A DNA stretch of 37,793 nucleotides from Isosphaeraceae bacterium (GCA_031291845.1 JARLIH010000409.1:1-37793), one strand, 5' to 3'. Counted from the first letter of the stretch, positions 16,547 through 25,839 are shown. Notes: generated by a model from the sequence alone, not told the origin. Translations and numbers: made by a program.

Positions 16547-18727
16547 TTGAGTTCACCGACAGGCAGGCCACTCAGCCAGGGGATCGAGCCGGTGTCCGGA
16601 TCCGAGAACGCCACGGCTCGAGGTACGAGCCCGACGCCCGGTCAATCCGCGGAGGCCGCGCTTCGCCCGGGTCTCCGGTTGTTCGCCGTGTCATTCACGG
16701 CCTTGTTTCTCGAGCTGATGCTCATTCGCTGGGCCCCCTCCGTGGTGCGCCTGGTAGCCTACTATGCCAACCTGCTGCTGCTCAGCTCGTTTCTGGGCCT
16801 GGGACTGGGCGCGATGTCCTCGCGCCGGCAAGGGAACTTGCTCCGTTGGTTCCCCTTGCTTCTAACGTTGAACGTCGGAGGCCTGTTGCTTTGCCGGCAC
16901 GTGGTGCTGCCCGGGGGTGGCGGGGAGATGAAGTTCTTCGCCGCCGAGAGCCGGGTCGTCAATTACCTGGTTCTGATCGGGATCTTCGCATCCAACGCAC
17001 TCCTTTTCGTTCCGCTCGGGGAACAGATTGGCGTCCTGTTCGGACAGCTCCCGACGCTCCGGGCCTATTCGTGGGACCTGCTGGGGAGTCTCTGCGGGAC
17101 GATTGCTTTCGGCATGTTTTCATTCTTCTATTTTTCGCCCGCCGTCGGCCTGGCGGGGGTGGCGCTGATCATCCTGGGCCTCTCCTCCCGAAGGCAGCGA
17201 CTGTGGGGCCTTCCGGTGCTCAGCCTCGGCGTCGCAGCGCTCTGGTGGGCGAGCCCGCCGGGGGCGATCTGGTCGCCGTATTACTACATCACCTTCGGAA
17301 CGGTCGAGGGGGGCACAGGCGTTCCCGCGCCGACGCCGCCTCGGAACCTGCGGGCGATGCAGGATCCCCCGGTCTACACGGTCAGCGTCAACCAAGACTT
17401 CTATCAGATGCACGGCACGATCGACCTCGGGCGCTATTCGCCAGGGAACCCCCGAGGGGCGCTCGTCCGGCTGTTGCGCGATCAGTACCTGCTGCCGTAC
17501 GCCCTCGCGCCGGGCCGCCGGCGCGCTCTCGTGCTCGGCTCGGGCGGCGGCATGGACGTCGAGGCCGCGCTGCTGTCGGGAGTCGCACACGTCGATGCCG
17601 TGGATATCGACCCGCGGCTCATCGCCCTCTCGCGCCGGATCAACGCCTCGGGGTGCTACGACGACCCCCGTGTGACAGTCCACGTCAACGACGCCCGAGC
17701 GTTCCTCGAAAACGCCGCGCCGGGCTACGACGCGGTCATCTTCGGCTTCCTCGACTCCCAGGCATTGTTCACCTCGATGAGCAACCTCCGGCTGGACGGG
17801 TTCACTTATACTGTCGAAAGCATTCGAACTGCGCACCAACTCCTGAACGATGACGGGCTGCTCGCGCTGTCGTTCGCCGCGGGACAGGATTGGCTCGCCC
17901 GCAAGCTCATCCGCATGGTGGCCGACGCCACCGGCACGTCACCCCTGGTGTACGTCCAAGGAGCCCAGATCATCATCTGTGCGCCGCGAGGAAAGACCGC
18001 CGTTCCGCCGCCGTCCTCCTTCGGCCGGTTCCGCCAGGCGCGTTACGACCTGAACGCGCAGCCCCCGCAGGCGGTCGCCACCGACGACTGGCCGTTCCTC
18101 TACTTGCGCGAGCGGACCATCCCGCGCGACTACCTGGTCGTCATCGCCGTGATCGTCGCTCTTTCGCTCGCGACCATCCTCCGCGGCCGGCGCGGCGCGT
18201 GGGGTGCGAACGCCCTCCATTTCTTCTTCCTCGGCGCAGGGTTCCTCCTGCTCGAAACCAAGAGCATCAGCGACTGCACGCTCTACTTCGGAACGACGTG
18301 GATGGTCACAATGATCGTCGTCGCCGGCGTGCTTGCCATGGTGCTTGCGGCGAACCTGCTGGCGACCCGGGTCCGCCCGTCCCTGCTCTGGTACGTTCCG
18401 CTCTTCGCAGCGCTCGTCTTACTGCATTCCGTCCCGCATTCCTGGGTCCTGTCCCAAACGTTCGCCCAGCGGCTGCTCTGGGCGGTCCTCGTCGTGCCGC
18501 TGCCGATCTTCTTCGCGGGCATCATCTTCTCGACGACCTTCCGGGGCGCCACCGAGGCCGGCGTCCTGTTCGGGGCGAACCTCGTCGGGGCCATGATCGG
18601 GGGCTTCTGCGAGTATCTCGGCATGGTGACCGGCAACGCGGCGCTCATGCTGCTGGTGATGGCCGCCTACGCCGCAAGCGCAGCCTGCCAGATTGCGGTC
18701 GCGGCAACGAAACGCGGCCAGTCGTAA
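16547..18727 (+). CDS. Polytopic membrane protein with internal spermidine-synthase-like domain
   Basis: Up to 726 residues from TTG 16547 (CGCGGA 6 bases upstream); GTG 16592 is an alternative and the first 40 residues are low complexity. An N-terminal block of about 6-7 membrane helices (residues 45-250) is followed by a soluble Rossmann domain with LVLGSGGGMDVEA (GSGGG at 331-335), VDAVDIDPRLI and HVNDARAFL. A C-terminal block of about 6 helices follows (from about 525). The layout is that of membrane-embedded spermine/spermidine synthase-like proteins, which bind decarboxylated SAM or SAM. The usual catalytic aspartate region reads GYDAVIFGFLDSQALF, without the canonical D-x-x-D-P, so aminopropyl transfer is not certain. 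It starts 12 bp after the antiporter-like gene and may share its transcript. Confidence 0.8.
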   Translation: MSSPTGRPLSQGIEPVSGSENATARGTSPTPGQSAEAALRPGLRLFAVSFTALFLELMLIRWAPSVVRLVAYYANLLLLSSFLGLGLGAMSSRRQGNLLRWFPLLLTLNVGGLLLCRHVVLPGGGGEMKFFAAESRVVNYLVLIGIFASNALLFVPLGEQIGVLFGQLPTLRAYSWDLLGSLCGTIAFGMFSFFYFSPAVGLAGVALIILGLSSRRQRLWGLPVLSLGVAALWWASPPGAIWSPYYYITFGTVEGGTGVPAPTPPRNLRAMQDPPVYTVSVNQDFYQMHGTIDLGRYSPGNPRGALVRLLRDQYLLPYALAPGRRRALVLGSGGGMDVEAALLSGVAHVDAVDIDPRLIALSRRINASGCYDDPRVTVHVNDARAFLENAAPGYDAVIFGFLDSQALFTSMSNLRLDGFTYTVESIRTAHQLLNDDGLLALSFAAGQDWLARKLIRMVADATGTSPLVYVQGAQIIICAPRGKTAVPPPSSFGRFRQARYDLNAQPPQAVATDDWPFLYLRERTIPRDYLVVIAVIVALSLATILRGRRGAWGANALHFFFLGAGFLLLETKSISDCTLYFGTTWMVTMIVVAGVLAMVLAANLLATRVRPSLLWYVPLFAALVLLHSVPHSWVLSQTFAQRLLWAVLVVPLPIFFAGIIFSTTFRGATEAGVLFGANLVGAMIGGFCEYLGMVTGNAALMLLVMAAYAASAACQIAVAATKRGQS

Positions 18728-18749
18728 CTCCGGGAACTTGCCGAGTTAC
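18724..18749. terminator. Hairpin spanning both convergent stop codons
   Basis: GTAACTC (18724-18730) pairs with GAGTTAC (18743-18749), extended by GG/CC with one bulge. The left arm contains the TAA of the spermidine-synthase-like gene, the right arm the TAA of the convergent glycosyltransferase (18746-18748). Probably a shared bidirectional terminator, though no U-run follows. Confidence 0.55.
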
Positions 18750-20470
18750 CGCTTCCCTCGCTCCGCCACAGCGCGGAACTGCGCCTGGTTGAAGATGGCC
18801 AACAGACGCACCCCCACCCGCGCCGGGGCCAGCTCGTAGAGCGCGGGGGCTTCCGCAAGGCGCGCGAACAGGAGGGAATCGCCGGGCCGCCGCGGCAGGT
18901 ACAGGCCCTGGCGCATCTGGAAGATCATGTAACAGGGCTTGGACTCGTCGTACATCAGGGCAAGGCGCTCCTGGAATTGCGGCCCGTCCATGTTGTGCAC
19001 GACGATGTCCGGCCGGAGTCTTCCCCAGCGCTGCTCCCAGGCGAAGGTGCGGACGTTCGGCGGCGGGAAGATCAGCAACGTCGCGCCACGCGGCAGGTTC
19101 GCGTTCATCCAGTCGAGCACGTCCTCGGTCGCGCTGTCCCAGAAATAGGTCGTTTCCATCCCGGCGGCCTTCGCGCCCCGCGGCCCTCCGATCAGAACGT
19201 TGTAATAGGCCAGCTCGTAGGGATGAATCGCCACCGCCTCCCAGCCGGCGGTGAGTATTCCCATCATCGCGGCCACCGTTGCGAACCGGCGCCAGCCCAG
19301 GCTCTTCGGGCGGAGCAGCACCTCGACCCCGTAGCCGGCGAGGACCGCGAAAAAGAAGAACGCCGGTACGAGCTGCCGCAGGCCGTCGTGCGCCGGCATG
19401 AACGAGAGCATCCTCATCCCCATCAACGTCAGGAAGTTGACCGCCGCCCAGCCCGCCACGGCACGTTTCGACAGGCGCGCGTCCGGCTCGATCGTCCGGC
19501 TCCGCCACCCCGATGCCCCTTCCCACACCGCCGCGGTCAGCCCCAACGCCGCCAGCACGAGCAGGCCGAGCGGAACCATCGTAGCCGTCAGCACGGCCGT
19601 GTTGTGCCACGGCAAGAAGCTCGTCACCGAATCGTAGACGCGGCCCAGGTAGCAGGTCGGGACCTTCTGCGGGTAGCTGAAGAACGAACGCGCCCAGCGC
19701 ACCATTCCGCCGACCGGAACCGGCCACCACGCTGGGTCGAGCGCGAGCATCGTCGCCGGCACCACGGGGACCGCCCACACGATCGGCCGCCACGCGCCGC
19801 GCGGGCGATACAAGATGGCCCAGAGGACCATCGCCGGCAACACCAGCACCCCCGTCGCCTTGCACATGATCGCAAGGCCGGCCAGCACGCCGAATCGCCA
19901 GGGGGCCCGGCCCGTCTCGCAACTCTGCACGAACGCCACCGCCGCAAGGAACCAGAACGCGCCGAGGTCGACGTCGGCCGTGATCTGCTGCGCATCCCCA
20001 AGGACCCGCGGGTTGAACAACAGCCCGCCCAACGCCGCCAAGGCCGCGACCGGCCCCCAGTGCGTCCGCACGAACCGGAACAGGAACCCGGCCGTTATGG
20101 CGAACACCAGTACGGTGGACAGCCGATAGGCGCGAAGCGGGCCGACGAGTCCCTCGAACACCACGCCCGTAACAAGACTCAAGACCTCGGGGACCGGCGG
20201 ATGTTGATCGGGCACTTCGCGGCAAACCCGCCAGCTTCGTTCGAGCCCCGCGCGGCTCAGGGCGATTGCCCGTTCTGCCGATGTGCCGAACACGCGCAGC
20301 AGCCAGTCGCGCACGTCGTGCTGGCGCTCGAAGAAGTAAGGCTCGTCCCAGGTCATCCCGAGCTCGCCGCGCCAGAGCCAGACGACCGCAATGCACCCCA
20401 CGATCCCCGCCGCGACCGCGAGAATCTCCCGCACAGCCGGCCCGGCACTCGTTTTCGGTTCTGGCGCCAT
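18746..20470 (-). CDS. ArnT/PMT-like membrane glycosyltransferase (GT-C)
   Basis: 574 residues from ATG 20470, chosen because GGGAGAG lies just upstream and the N-terminus then enters the first membrane helix (about 15-33); longer in-frame starts reach into non-coding sequence. The first extracytoplasmic loop has TWDEPYF, the acidic D-E pair that coordinates metal and polyprenyl-phosphate sugar in GT-C enzymes such as ArnT. About 10-11 further helices follow, then a C-terminal soluble domain (from about 430; YFWDSATEDVLDWMNANLPR). The expected role is transfer of a sugar from a polyprenyl phosphate to lipid or protein on the outer face of the cytoplasmic membrane. Acceptor unknown. Single gene, convergent with the preceding operon. 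Confidence 0.85.
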   Translation of the reverse strand: MAPEPKTSAGPAVREILAVAAGIVGCIAVVWLWRGELGMTWDEPYFFERQHDVRDWLLRVFGTSAERAIALSRAGLERSWRVCREVPDQHPPVPEVLSLVTGVVFEGLVGPLRAYRLSTVLVFAITAGFLFRFVRTHWGPVAALAALGGLLFNPRVLGDAQQITADVDLGAFWFLAAVAFVQSCETGRAPWRFGVLAGLAIMCKATGVLVLPAMVLWAILYRPRGAWRPIVWAVPVVPATMLALDPAWWPVPVGGMVRWARSFFSYPQKVPTCYLGRVYDSVTSFLPWHNTAVLTATMVPLGLLVLAALGLTAAVWEGASGWRSRTIEPDARLSKRAVAGWAAVNFLTLMGMRMLSFMPAHDGLRQLVPAFFFFAVLAGYGVEVLLRPKSLGWRRFATVAAMMGILTAGWEAVAIHPYELAYYNVLIGGPRGAKAAGMETTYFWDSATEDVLDWMNANLPRGATLLIFPPPNVRTFAWEQRWGRLRPDIVVHNMDGPQFQERLALMYDESKPCYMIFQMRQGLYLPRRPGDSLLFARLAEAPALYELAPARVGVRLLAIFNQAQFRAVAERGKR

Positions 20471-20606
20471 ACGCTCTCCCTCGGACGCCACCAACGTACG
20501 GTTAGGACGACCAATATGGCCAAAACAGTGAAACACGCAAGCAGCGGAACAAGAGACTAACTCTCCCCCCACAAAAGGGGCGGGAGTCAGAACTCCGCAT
20601 CCGCGA

Positions 20607-20634
20607 CAGTCTTTGACCGGCGGATCAAAGACTG
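20607..20634. other. Perfect 10-bp hairpin in leader region
   Basis: CAGTCTTTGA and TCAAAGACTG pair perfectly around CCGGCGGA. It lies in the 800-bp gene-free stretch (20471-21267) between the divergent glycosyltransferase and HD-GYP genes. No T-run follows, so it is more like an RNA structural or protein-binding element than a terminator. Together with the elements at 20836-20860 and 20884-20923 it makes this stretch unusually structured. Confidence 0.5.
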
Positions 20635-20835
20635 AGATCTTCGGGGAGTCCCCCGCCGCTGACAAGATCGTGCTTTCGAGTGACTGGAAAATGTCGGAAT
20701 TTGGGCGAGTGCGCAGGCAGAACCCGTCCCCGCGAGTGTCGACTCGAGGCATCTCGGCCGACGGCCCCAAAACGTGCAGCCACGAGGACACGGCCGGCCA
20801 CCGGGCTCCCGAAGGGTGAAACGGAGCCTGGACTT

Positions 20836-20860
20836 CCCGCCTTGCAGAACGTGCGGCGGG
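20836..20860 (+). other. Hairpin CCCGCC-N13-GGCGGG preceding a terminator
   Basis: A 6-bp GC stem with a 13-base loop located 26 bases before the terminator stem at 20886. It could be part of a small RNA or of an attenuator upstream of the HD-GYP gene. No known riboswitch consensus was recognised. Confidence 0.4.
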
Positions 20861-20883
20861 CAGTCTTCTCGCAGTTTCGGGTA

Positions 20884-20923
20884 CCACCGCGCGGCCCAAG
20901 CCTCGAGCCGCGCGGCGGTTTTT
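20884..20923 (+). terminator. Intrinsic terminator (plus strand)
   Basis: CCGCGCGGC (20887-20895) pairs with GCCGCGCGG (20907-20915) over an 11-base loop and is followed by CGG and TTTTT (20919-20923). No plus-strand gene ends nearby: the nearest plus-strand CDS stops at 18727. It therefore ends either an unannotated small RNA or a premature transcript in front of the HD-GYP gene. Confidence 0.65.
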
Positions 20924-21267
20924 CGTTGGGGTGACGCGCGCCGTCCTCTTGCGCAAACGGCGGGCTCTAAGCCGAGCAAGTCCTACCGCACCCGTCGTTC
21001 TGTTCTCGCGGATCATCCGGGTCTTCGCTGACCCGGCCGCTGGCAGGCTGGGTGCATTGCCAATCCACAAATCCAACGTCGTGCCGGATTGCGGGCAACG
21101 AACGCTTGGAAAACTCGACCTATGGTTTCCTGCAGAGACGAACAATCCCCGCGCCAAAAGCGCTGAGCCCACGTGATGACCGGGGCAATCGTCGACGTGG
21201 ATGCCATATTGAGGACGACGGTTCGAGTTCTTGGCTGCCGCCGCCACGCCCCGAGATAAAACCTCCT

Positions 21268-22653
21268 ATGAAACCGCGGAGTTGCAGAAAGACATCAAGA
21301 AACCATTCCCATGTGGGTCAGGGGCCATCTTCCAAGGAGGGTGTCACCAGCAATGCAACGCAAGCCGCTGGCAGCGAATGGTCGAGCCGCTATGGTCTTG
21401 CGACCGCGGAGCCCTCGGAACTCTCCAGCGGGCGTCGCCGCGTGCTCGTCTGGCTGAGTCTTGTGAAGGAGAGAACGCGTGTCTTGATTTCCCAGGGCAA
21501 GACGGCTCTCGACGGAATCGCCCGTGTCTTGTTCGGTGGGTCCCGGGCCTGGCGGAAGGCTTTTCAAGGCTATCTGCCGGGGGCCGCGCGTGATGCGGTC
21601 GAAGCGGCATTACGCAAGAGCGAGTCGGAAGCCCGCAAGCTCGCCTTGGTGGCCGCTCGGACCGACAATGCGGTGATCATCACCGACGCCCTCGGCCGTA
21701 TCGAATGGGTGAACGCCGGCTTCACCCGCATCACCGAATACAACCTCGAAGAGGTGCTCGGCCAGAGGCCGGGCCACGTGCTGCAAGGGCGCGAGACCGA
21801 TCCGACGACCGTCGCGTATATGAGGTCGCGGATCGACCAGGGCGAGGGGTTCAAGGTCGAGGTTCTCAACTACTCGAAATCGGGGCGCGAGTACTGGCTC
21901 GCGATTGACGCCCAGCCCGTCCACGATGACGACGGCAGCTTGACCCACTTTATCGCGATCGAGAGCGATCTTACCGACCGCAAGCAGGCCGAGATCGCGT
22001 TGCGCCGGTCGCACGACGAGTTGGAAGACCGCATTTCGGAACGGACCGCCGAGCTGATCGTCGCCTACGACGCCACGATTGAAGGCTGGTCGCGCGCGCT
22101 CGAACTTCGCGACAAAGAGACGGAGGGTCATTCGCAACGGGTGACCGAGATGGCATTGCAACTCTCGCGGGTCATGGGCATGGCCGGCGCCGATCTCTCG
22201 CACGTACGGCGCGGTGCGCTCCTGCACGACATCGGTAAGATGGGCGTCCCCGACGGAGTGCTCCGCAAGCCCGGTCCGCTCTCTGACGAGGAGTGGCAGA
22301 TCATGCGCCGGCACCCGCAGTACGCGTATGAATTGCTCTGGCCGGTAGAGTTCCTCCGCCCCGCGCTGGAAATCCCGTACTGCCACCACGAACGCTGGGA
22401 CGGCACGGGCTACCCGCGCGGGCTCAAAGGTGAGCAGATCCCCCTGGCCGCGCGTATCTTCGCCGCGGTCGACATCTGGGACGCCCTGAGATCCGACCGC
22501 CCCTACCGCGCGCGCTGGGCTGACGACCGGGTCATCGAGCACATCCGGTCGCTATCGGGCACGCACCTCGATCCCGCCGTGGTGGACAGCTTCCTGGCAA
22601 TCCTCGCCCAGACCGAGTCGAAGCCGCTGCCGACTGCTGACACACGGGCCTAA
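21268..22653 (+). CDS. PAS-HD-GYP c-di-GMP phosphodiesterase
   Basis: 461 residues from ATG 21268; the start is uncertain because the first 110 residues have little protein character, and TTG 21484 with AGGAGAG 10 bases upstream is a good alternative. A PAS domain with PAC tail lies at about 125-250 (DNAVIITDALGRIEWVNAGF, then YSKSGREYWLAIDAQPV and FIAIESDLTDRKQAE). A short coiled linker leads to the HD-GYP domain (about 275-450). Metal and catalytic residues are present: His288, His320-Asp321, Lys324 (HDIGKMGVPDG), His373-His374 and GYP at 381-383 (HHERWDGTGYP). It should hydrolyse cyclic di-GMP in response to a PAS-sensed signal, in the cytoplasm since no membrane helix is clear. Confidence 0.88.
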   Translation: MKPRSCRKTSRNHSHVGQGPSSKEGVTSNATQAAGSEWSSRYGLATAEPSELSSGRRRVLVWLSLVKERTRVLISQGKTALDGIARVLFGGSRAWRKAFQGYLPGAARDAVEAALRKSESEARKLALVAARTDNAVIITDALGRIEWVNAGFTRITEYNLEEVLGQRPGHVLQGRETDPTTVAYMRSRIDQGEGFKVEVLNYSKSGREYWLAIDAQPVHDDDGSLTHFIAIESDLTDRKQAEIALRRSHDELEDRISERTAELIVAYDATIEGWSRALELRDKETEGHSQRVTEMALQLSRVMGMAGADLSHVRRGALLHDIGKMGVPDGVLRKPGPLSDEEWQIMRRHPQYAYELLWPVEFLRPALEIPYCHHERWDGTGYPRGLKGEQIPLAARIFAAVDIWDALRSDRPYRARWADDRVIEHIRSLSGTHLDPAVVDSFLAILAQTESKPLPTADTRA

Positions 22654-22682
22654 GAACGGTTCCACACGCCAGCGATGCGTCG

Positions 22683-22723
22683 CGGAGACGACAGGGCTCG
22701 AAACCGCAACCTCGTGGTTTCAA
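22683..22723 (-). repeat. Degenerate 3' half of a tRNA-Ala-like gene (att-like remnant)
   Basis: Read on the minus strand, 34 of 41 bases match the 3' part of the intact tRNA-Ala(UGC) at 27218-27290, from the anticodon loop to the discriminator base. Matches include CCACGAGGTTG and the acceptor strand CGTCTCC. The T-stem carries mismatches and no 5' half is present, so it is not a functional tRNA. Same orientation as the intact gene, as expected for the distal repeat of an element inserted at a tRNA 3' end. Confidence 0.65.
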
Positions 22724-22753
22724 GTCGCACATCTCTTGATTCAATTTATCGCC

Positions 22754-23836
22754 TTAAGGCACCTTTTCCACTCTTCGGCGCAACGCCTGGTCCATCTCAA
22801 ACCTAAGTTCCGCGACTAGCGTCGCGGCGGAGACCGATCGCGTGAGAGGCGCCCCCTGCCCTGCCCACTGGGCCCCGTAGCCGAACTCCCCCGCGGCCCT
22901 CGCGGCGGCATGCAGCGCCTTTCCGGCATCATAAGCGATCGGGTAGTCCGGGATCATCCCGATTTCCACTGTGTCACCCAGTGCCGTGAATCGGTTTGCG
23001 AGGCATCGTGCCGGGCGGCCCGAGATCGCCGACGTCATGACGGTGTGCCGCGCGCCCGCGCCGAGCAAGGCCGCCCGGAAACCGGCGTCGGCCGACGACT
23101 CCGGGCACGCGATGAACGCGGTGCCGAGCTGGGCGGCGCTCGCGCCGAGCGTGAGGCACGCCGCGATCCCCGCCCCGTCCATGATCCCACCGGCCGCGAT
23201 CACGGGGAGATCCAGGCTCGTCACCAGCAGCCGGGTCAGCGCGAGCGCCCCCATCCGGTCGTCCGGCAAGTCCGGGTCGAAGACTCCGCGGTGCCCGCCC
23301 GCCTCGTAGCCCTGCGCCACCACCGCATCGACTCCGGCGGCGGCGACCGCGCGCCCTTCCTCCAGGTTCGTGGCCGTAGCGAGCAAGACGATCCCGGCGG
23401 CATGGAGTGCGTCGATGCGTGCTTGCGACGGCAGACCAAAATGGAAGCTCACGACCTTCGGCCGCTCGTCGACGAGCACGGCGAGCATGGCATCATCCTC
23501 GACGAAGCTCCGGTAGATTTCCCGGAGCCGTCGGGGCGGCTCCGCGCCGTAACGGGCAAAAACGGGTGCCAGCCGGTCCAGCCAGCCAGCCTCCCGGTCG
23601 CCGTTGGGCACGGCGGGCCGGTGACAGAACACGTTGACGTTGAACGGGCGCCCGGTCGCGCTGCGGACCTCGCGGATCATCTCCCGGGCGGTCTCGGCCG
23701 TCGCCGCGCCGACGCCGATGGAGCCCAGTCCACCCTCATTCGACACGGCCGCGGCCAGGGCGGGGGTCGAGACGCCCGCCATCGGCGCCTGGACAATGGG
23801 CAGCTCGATACCGATTTTCTCGAGCAACGCGTTCAT
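22754..23836 (-). CDS. Nitronate monooxygenase-like FMN enzyme
   Basis: 360 residues from ATG 23836, with GGAGA about 9 bases upstream. This is an FMN-dependent TIM-barrel protein of the 2-nitropropane dioxygenase/nitronate monooxygenase family: N-terminal [20 protein letters not shown], then GGLGSIG, the His182 region [10 protein letters not shown], and the FMN phosphate loop [17 protein letters not shown] with [12 protein letters not shown]. Such enzymes oxidise alkyl nitronates to carbonyl compounds and nitrite and protect against toxins such as propionate-3-nitronate; some members act as enoyl reductases, so substrate use is not fixed. It sits 154 bp downstream of a quinone-reductase-like gene on the same strand, and the pair may be co-expressed for detoxification. 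Confidence 0.9.
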   Translation of the reverse strand: MNALLEKIGIELPIVQAPMAGVSTPALAAAVSNEGGLGSIGVGAATAETAREMIREVRSATGRPFNVNVFCHRPAVPNGDREAGWLDRLAPVFARYGAEPPRRLREIYRSFVEDDAMLAVLVDERPKVVSFHFGLPSQARIDALHAAGIVLLATATNLEEGRAVAAAGVDAVVAQGYEAGGHRGVFDPDLPDDRMGALALTRLLVTSLDLPVIAAGGIMDGAGIAACLTLGASAAQLGTAFIACPESSADAGFRAALLGAGARHTVMTSAISGRPARCLANRFTALGDTVEIGMIPDYPIAYDAGKALHAAARAAGEFGYGAQWAGQGAPLTRSVSAATLVAELRFEMDQALRRRVEKVP

Positions 23837-23990
23837 AGAAGTGACTCTCCGGGAAGTGCCGCTGGCCGCACTCGGTCGACGCGAGAAACCAGGACCGTGC
23901 TCCTCGCGCGACCCGCTCCTCGATCGCTGGCGGGGCCGCTTCCGCAAGCAGCCCCCGCAGCGCGACAACGGATGGACCGTTCTCCGAGAA

Positions 23991-24980
23991 TCACACGGTC
24001 ACGACGACCTTGCCGATCTGCTGGTTCGACTCCAGATAGCGATGGGCCTCGACGATCTCTTCGAGGGGAAATGTCTTGGCGATGATCGGCTTGAAGCTGC
24101 CGTCGGCGAGCCCGCTGTTGACGAATGCCTTGCCGCGTTCCAGGCGTTGCGGATCGCCGGTGATCTCCATCAACACGTAGCCGCGAATCGTGATCCACTT
24201 GCCCAAGACGTCAAAGAGCGGGAGCGGCGTCGGCTCGGGGCTCAAGGCGCCGTAGAGGATGACAATGCCAAGTCGCGCCGTCGCTTGTACGAGCTTCGTA
24301 ACGGTCGGGCCGCCCACAGGGTCGAACACAACGCGGGCTCCGTTCCCGCTGGTGAGCCCGAGGATCTCTTTGACCAGGTCCTGCTCGTCCGTGGCGATCA
24401 CGTGGGCCGCGCCGGCATCAACGAGGGCCTGACGCTTCGAGCTGCCGCGCGTCAGCGCGATGGGGACCGCTCCGACCTTGTTGGCGATCTGGATGGCCGC
24501 CAGGCCGACGCTGCTCGATGCCGCGGGGATCACGATCGCATCGCCGCGGGTCAGGCCGGCGATGTCGATCAGGGCTCCGTAGGCGGTCAAGTACTGCATC
24601 CAGACCGCCGCCGCATCGACCCATGACAGCGAGGCGGGATGGTGAGTGACGGCGTGGACCGGGGCGTTCGCGAGGTCGCCGTAAAGCCCATAGGCGTTCA
24701 GGGAGAAGCTCGGAATGGTGCTGACCGCGTCACCGACCTTGAAGCCCCGCACGCCCGGTCCGATGGCGGCGACGGTCCCTGCCGCCTCGTATCCCAGACG
24801 GGCGGGAAGCCTCGGCTCTTCCAAGTACTGGCCGCGGCGGAACATCGACTCAGCACGGTTGAGACCCAGCGCGTGGATGCGGATCTGGACTTCGCCCGGC
24901 CCGGGGGGCGAGATCTCCAACTCCTCGATCTTCAGGACCTCGGGGCCACCGGTCTCGTAAAATCGGACAACTCTGGCCAT
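23991..24980 (-). CDS. Zinc-independent MDR oxidoreductase (quinone reductase-like)
   Basis: 329 residues from ATG 24980, with GAGGAGAAC directly upstream. Medium-chain dehydrogenase/reductase fold: catalytic domain 1-125 with [15 protein letters not shown], and an NADPH-binding Rossmann domain from about 130 with [19 protein letters not shown] at 152-170. The AASSSVG loop replaces the AAAGGVG of typical quinone reductases and no zinc-ligand cysteines are present. Predicted to reduce quinones or activated alkenes in the cytoplasm using NADPH. Upstream of and on the same strand as the nitronate monooxygenase gene. Confidence 0.9.
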   Translation of the reverse strand: MARVVRFYETGGPEVLKIEELEISPPGPGEVQIRIHALGLNRAESMFRRGQYLEEPRLPARLGYEAAGTVAAIGPGVRGFKVGDAVSTIPSFSLNAYGLYGDLANAPVHAVTHHPASLSWVDAAAVWMQYLTAYGALIDIAGLTRGDAIVIPAASSSVGLAAIQIANKVGAVPIALTRGSSKRQALVDAGAAHVIATDEQDLVKEILGLTSGNGARVVFDPVGGPTVTKLVQATARLGIVILYGALSPEPTPLPLFDVLGKWITIRGYVLMEITGDPQRLERGKAFVNSGLADGSFKPIIAKTFPLEEIVEAHRYLESNQQIGKVVVTV

Positions 24981-25453
24981 GGTGTTCTCCTCGTAGGTGC
25001 GATGCGCCTGAGGATGTCCCTCCGGCATTCTAGAAGTGCGGGCAATGAGGGGAAGGGAGAGCGCTCCGTCGTGCTAACCTTGCTGGCCGCGCTGCGCATC
25101 ATCGCCGATCACGAAATGCACGATAACGTCGCCGAGCGGTCCCGCGACCGATCTCGATGAAGGGTAGTTTCCCGCTGGGCTGCACCAGGAAACGCGTCGG
25201 CGTATCGGACCGAAGTGCGCAAGACCGCTCCAAGGCCAAGCCTGATGAAGTTGTTCAAACTCCTGTCGTAAGGTGGAGCGGTCGAGCTCCGAGCCGTGCA
25301 ACGAACGCTTGTGCAGTGCGCGCGGCCGAAATGCTCCTAACCCATCGAGTCATTTGGAACTTCGCTGATTGACCGGCCGACTTCGGCCCGTCATTATTAA
25401 TGGGTTTGCGTGAGAGAATCACAAGTTCGGAGGCGCGAAGAAAAGGGGTTTGC

Positions 25454-25834
25454 ATGGAACAGGTCGTTGGAATTGGTGGCGTATTCTTCAAAGCGCGCGA
25501 TCCCAAGGCGCTCGCTGCCTGGTATCGCGAACACTTGGGCGTGCCCGTCGAACCGGAGCACACCTACGGGGCTTTCACGTCTGCCGCGGCTGGAGAGCAG
25601 GCGGTTTGGTCTGCCTTCCCTGCGGACACCTCCTACTTCGGTTCCGGCCCGGCCCCGTTCATGGTCAATTATCGCGTGCAGAACCTCGACGCCATGTTGG
25701 CCCAACTCCGAGCTTCCGGGGCGCAGGTAGACGACCGAGTCGAGAACTACGACTTTGGCCGGTTCGGCTGGGCGACCGACCCGGAGGGCAACCGATTCGA
25801 GCTATGGGAGCCGCACCCATCCGGGCAGGCGTAA
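25454..25834 (+). CDS. Glyoxalase/VOC superfamily protein
   Basis: 126 residues from ATG 25454, with AAAAGGGG just upstream. Single VOC domain made of two beta-alpha-beta-beta-beta modules: VVGIGGVFFKARDPKALAAW, then YREHLGVPVE, and FGRFGWATDPEGNRFELWEP with the C-terminal metal-ligand type Glu in FELWEP. Length and the YREHLG / DPEGN-x-F-E-L-W signatures are typical of small stand-alone VOC proteins related to glyoxalase I and antibiotic-resistance dioxygenases. The substrate cannot be read from sequence. The 420 bp before it (25029-25453) contain no credible gene that I can support; short frames there have no recognisable motifs. Confidence 0.88.
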   Translation: MEQVVGIGGVFFKARDPKALAAWYREHLGVPVEPEHTYGAFTSAAAGEQAVWSAFPADTSYFGSGPAPFMVNYRVQNLDAMLAQLRASGAQVDDRVENYDFGRFGWATDPEGNRFELWEPHPSGQA

Positions 25835-25839
25835 GCAAG

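Noticed and set aside
20876..20895. T-box-like string GGGTACCACCGCG before a terminator
   Set aside because: The T-box consensus is AGGGTGGNACCGCG; here the order of the bases is wrong, no specifier stem is seen and the downstream gene is not an aminoacyl-tRNA synthetase or amino-acid gene.
20540..21267. c-di-GMP (GEMM) riboswitch ahead of the HD-GYP gene
   Set aside because: I looked for the GEMM-I/II conserved cores and did not find them; only unspecific hairpins remain.
22532..22744. 70-residue minus-strand frame with MCDLKPRGCGFEPCRLRD
   Set aside because: Same kind of artefact: it reads through the degenerate tRNA 3' half. Used only as a hint to find the remnant.
25074..25301. 75-residue minus-strand frame between the MDR and glyoxalase genes
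   Set aside because: Some amino-acid balance but no recognisable motif and no ribosome-binding site; not enough to call a gene.
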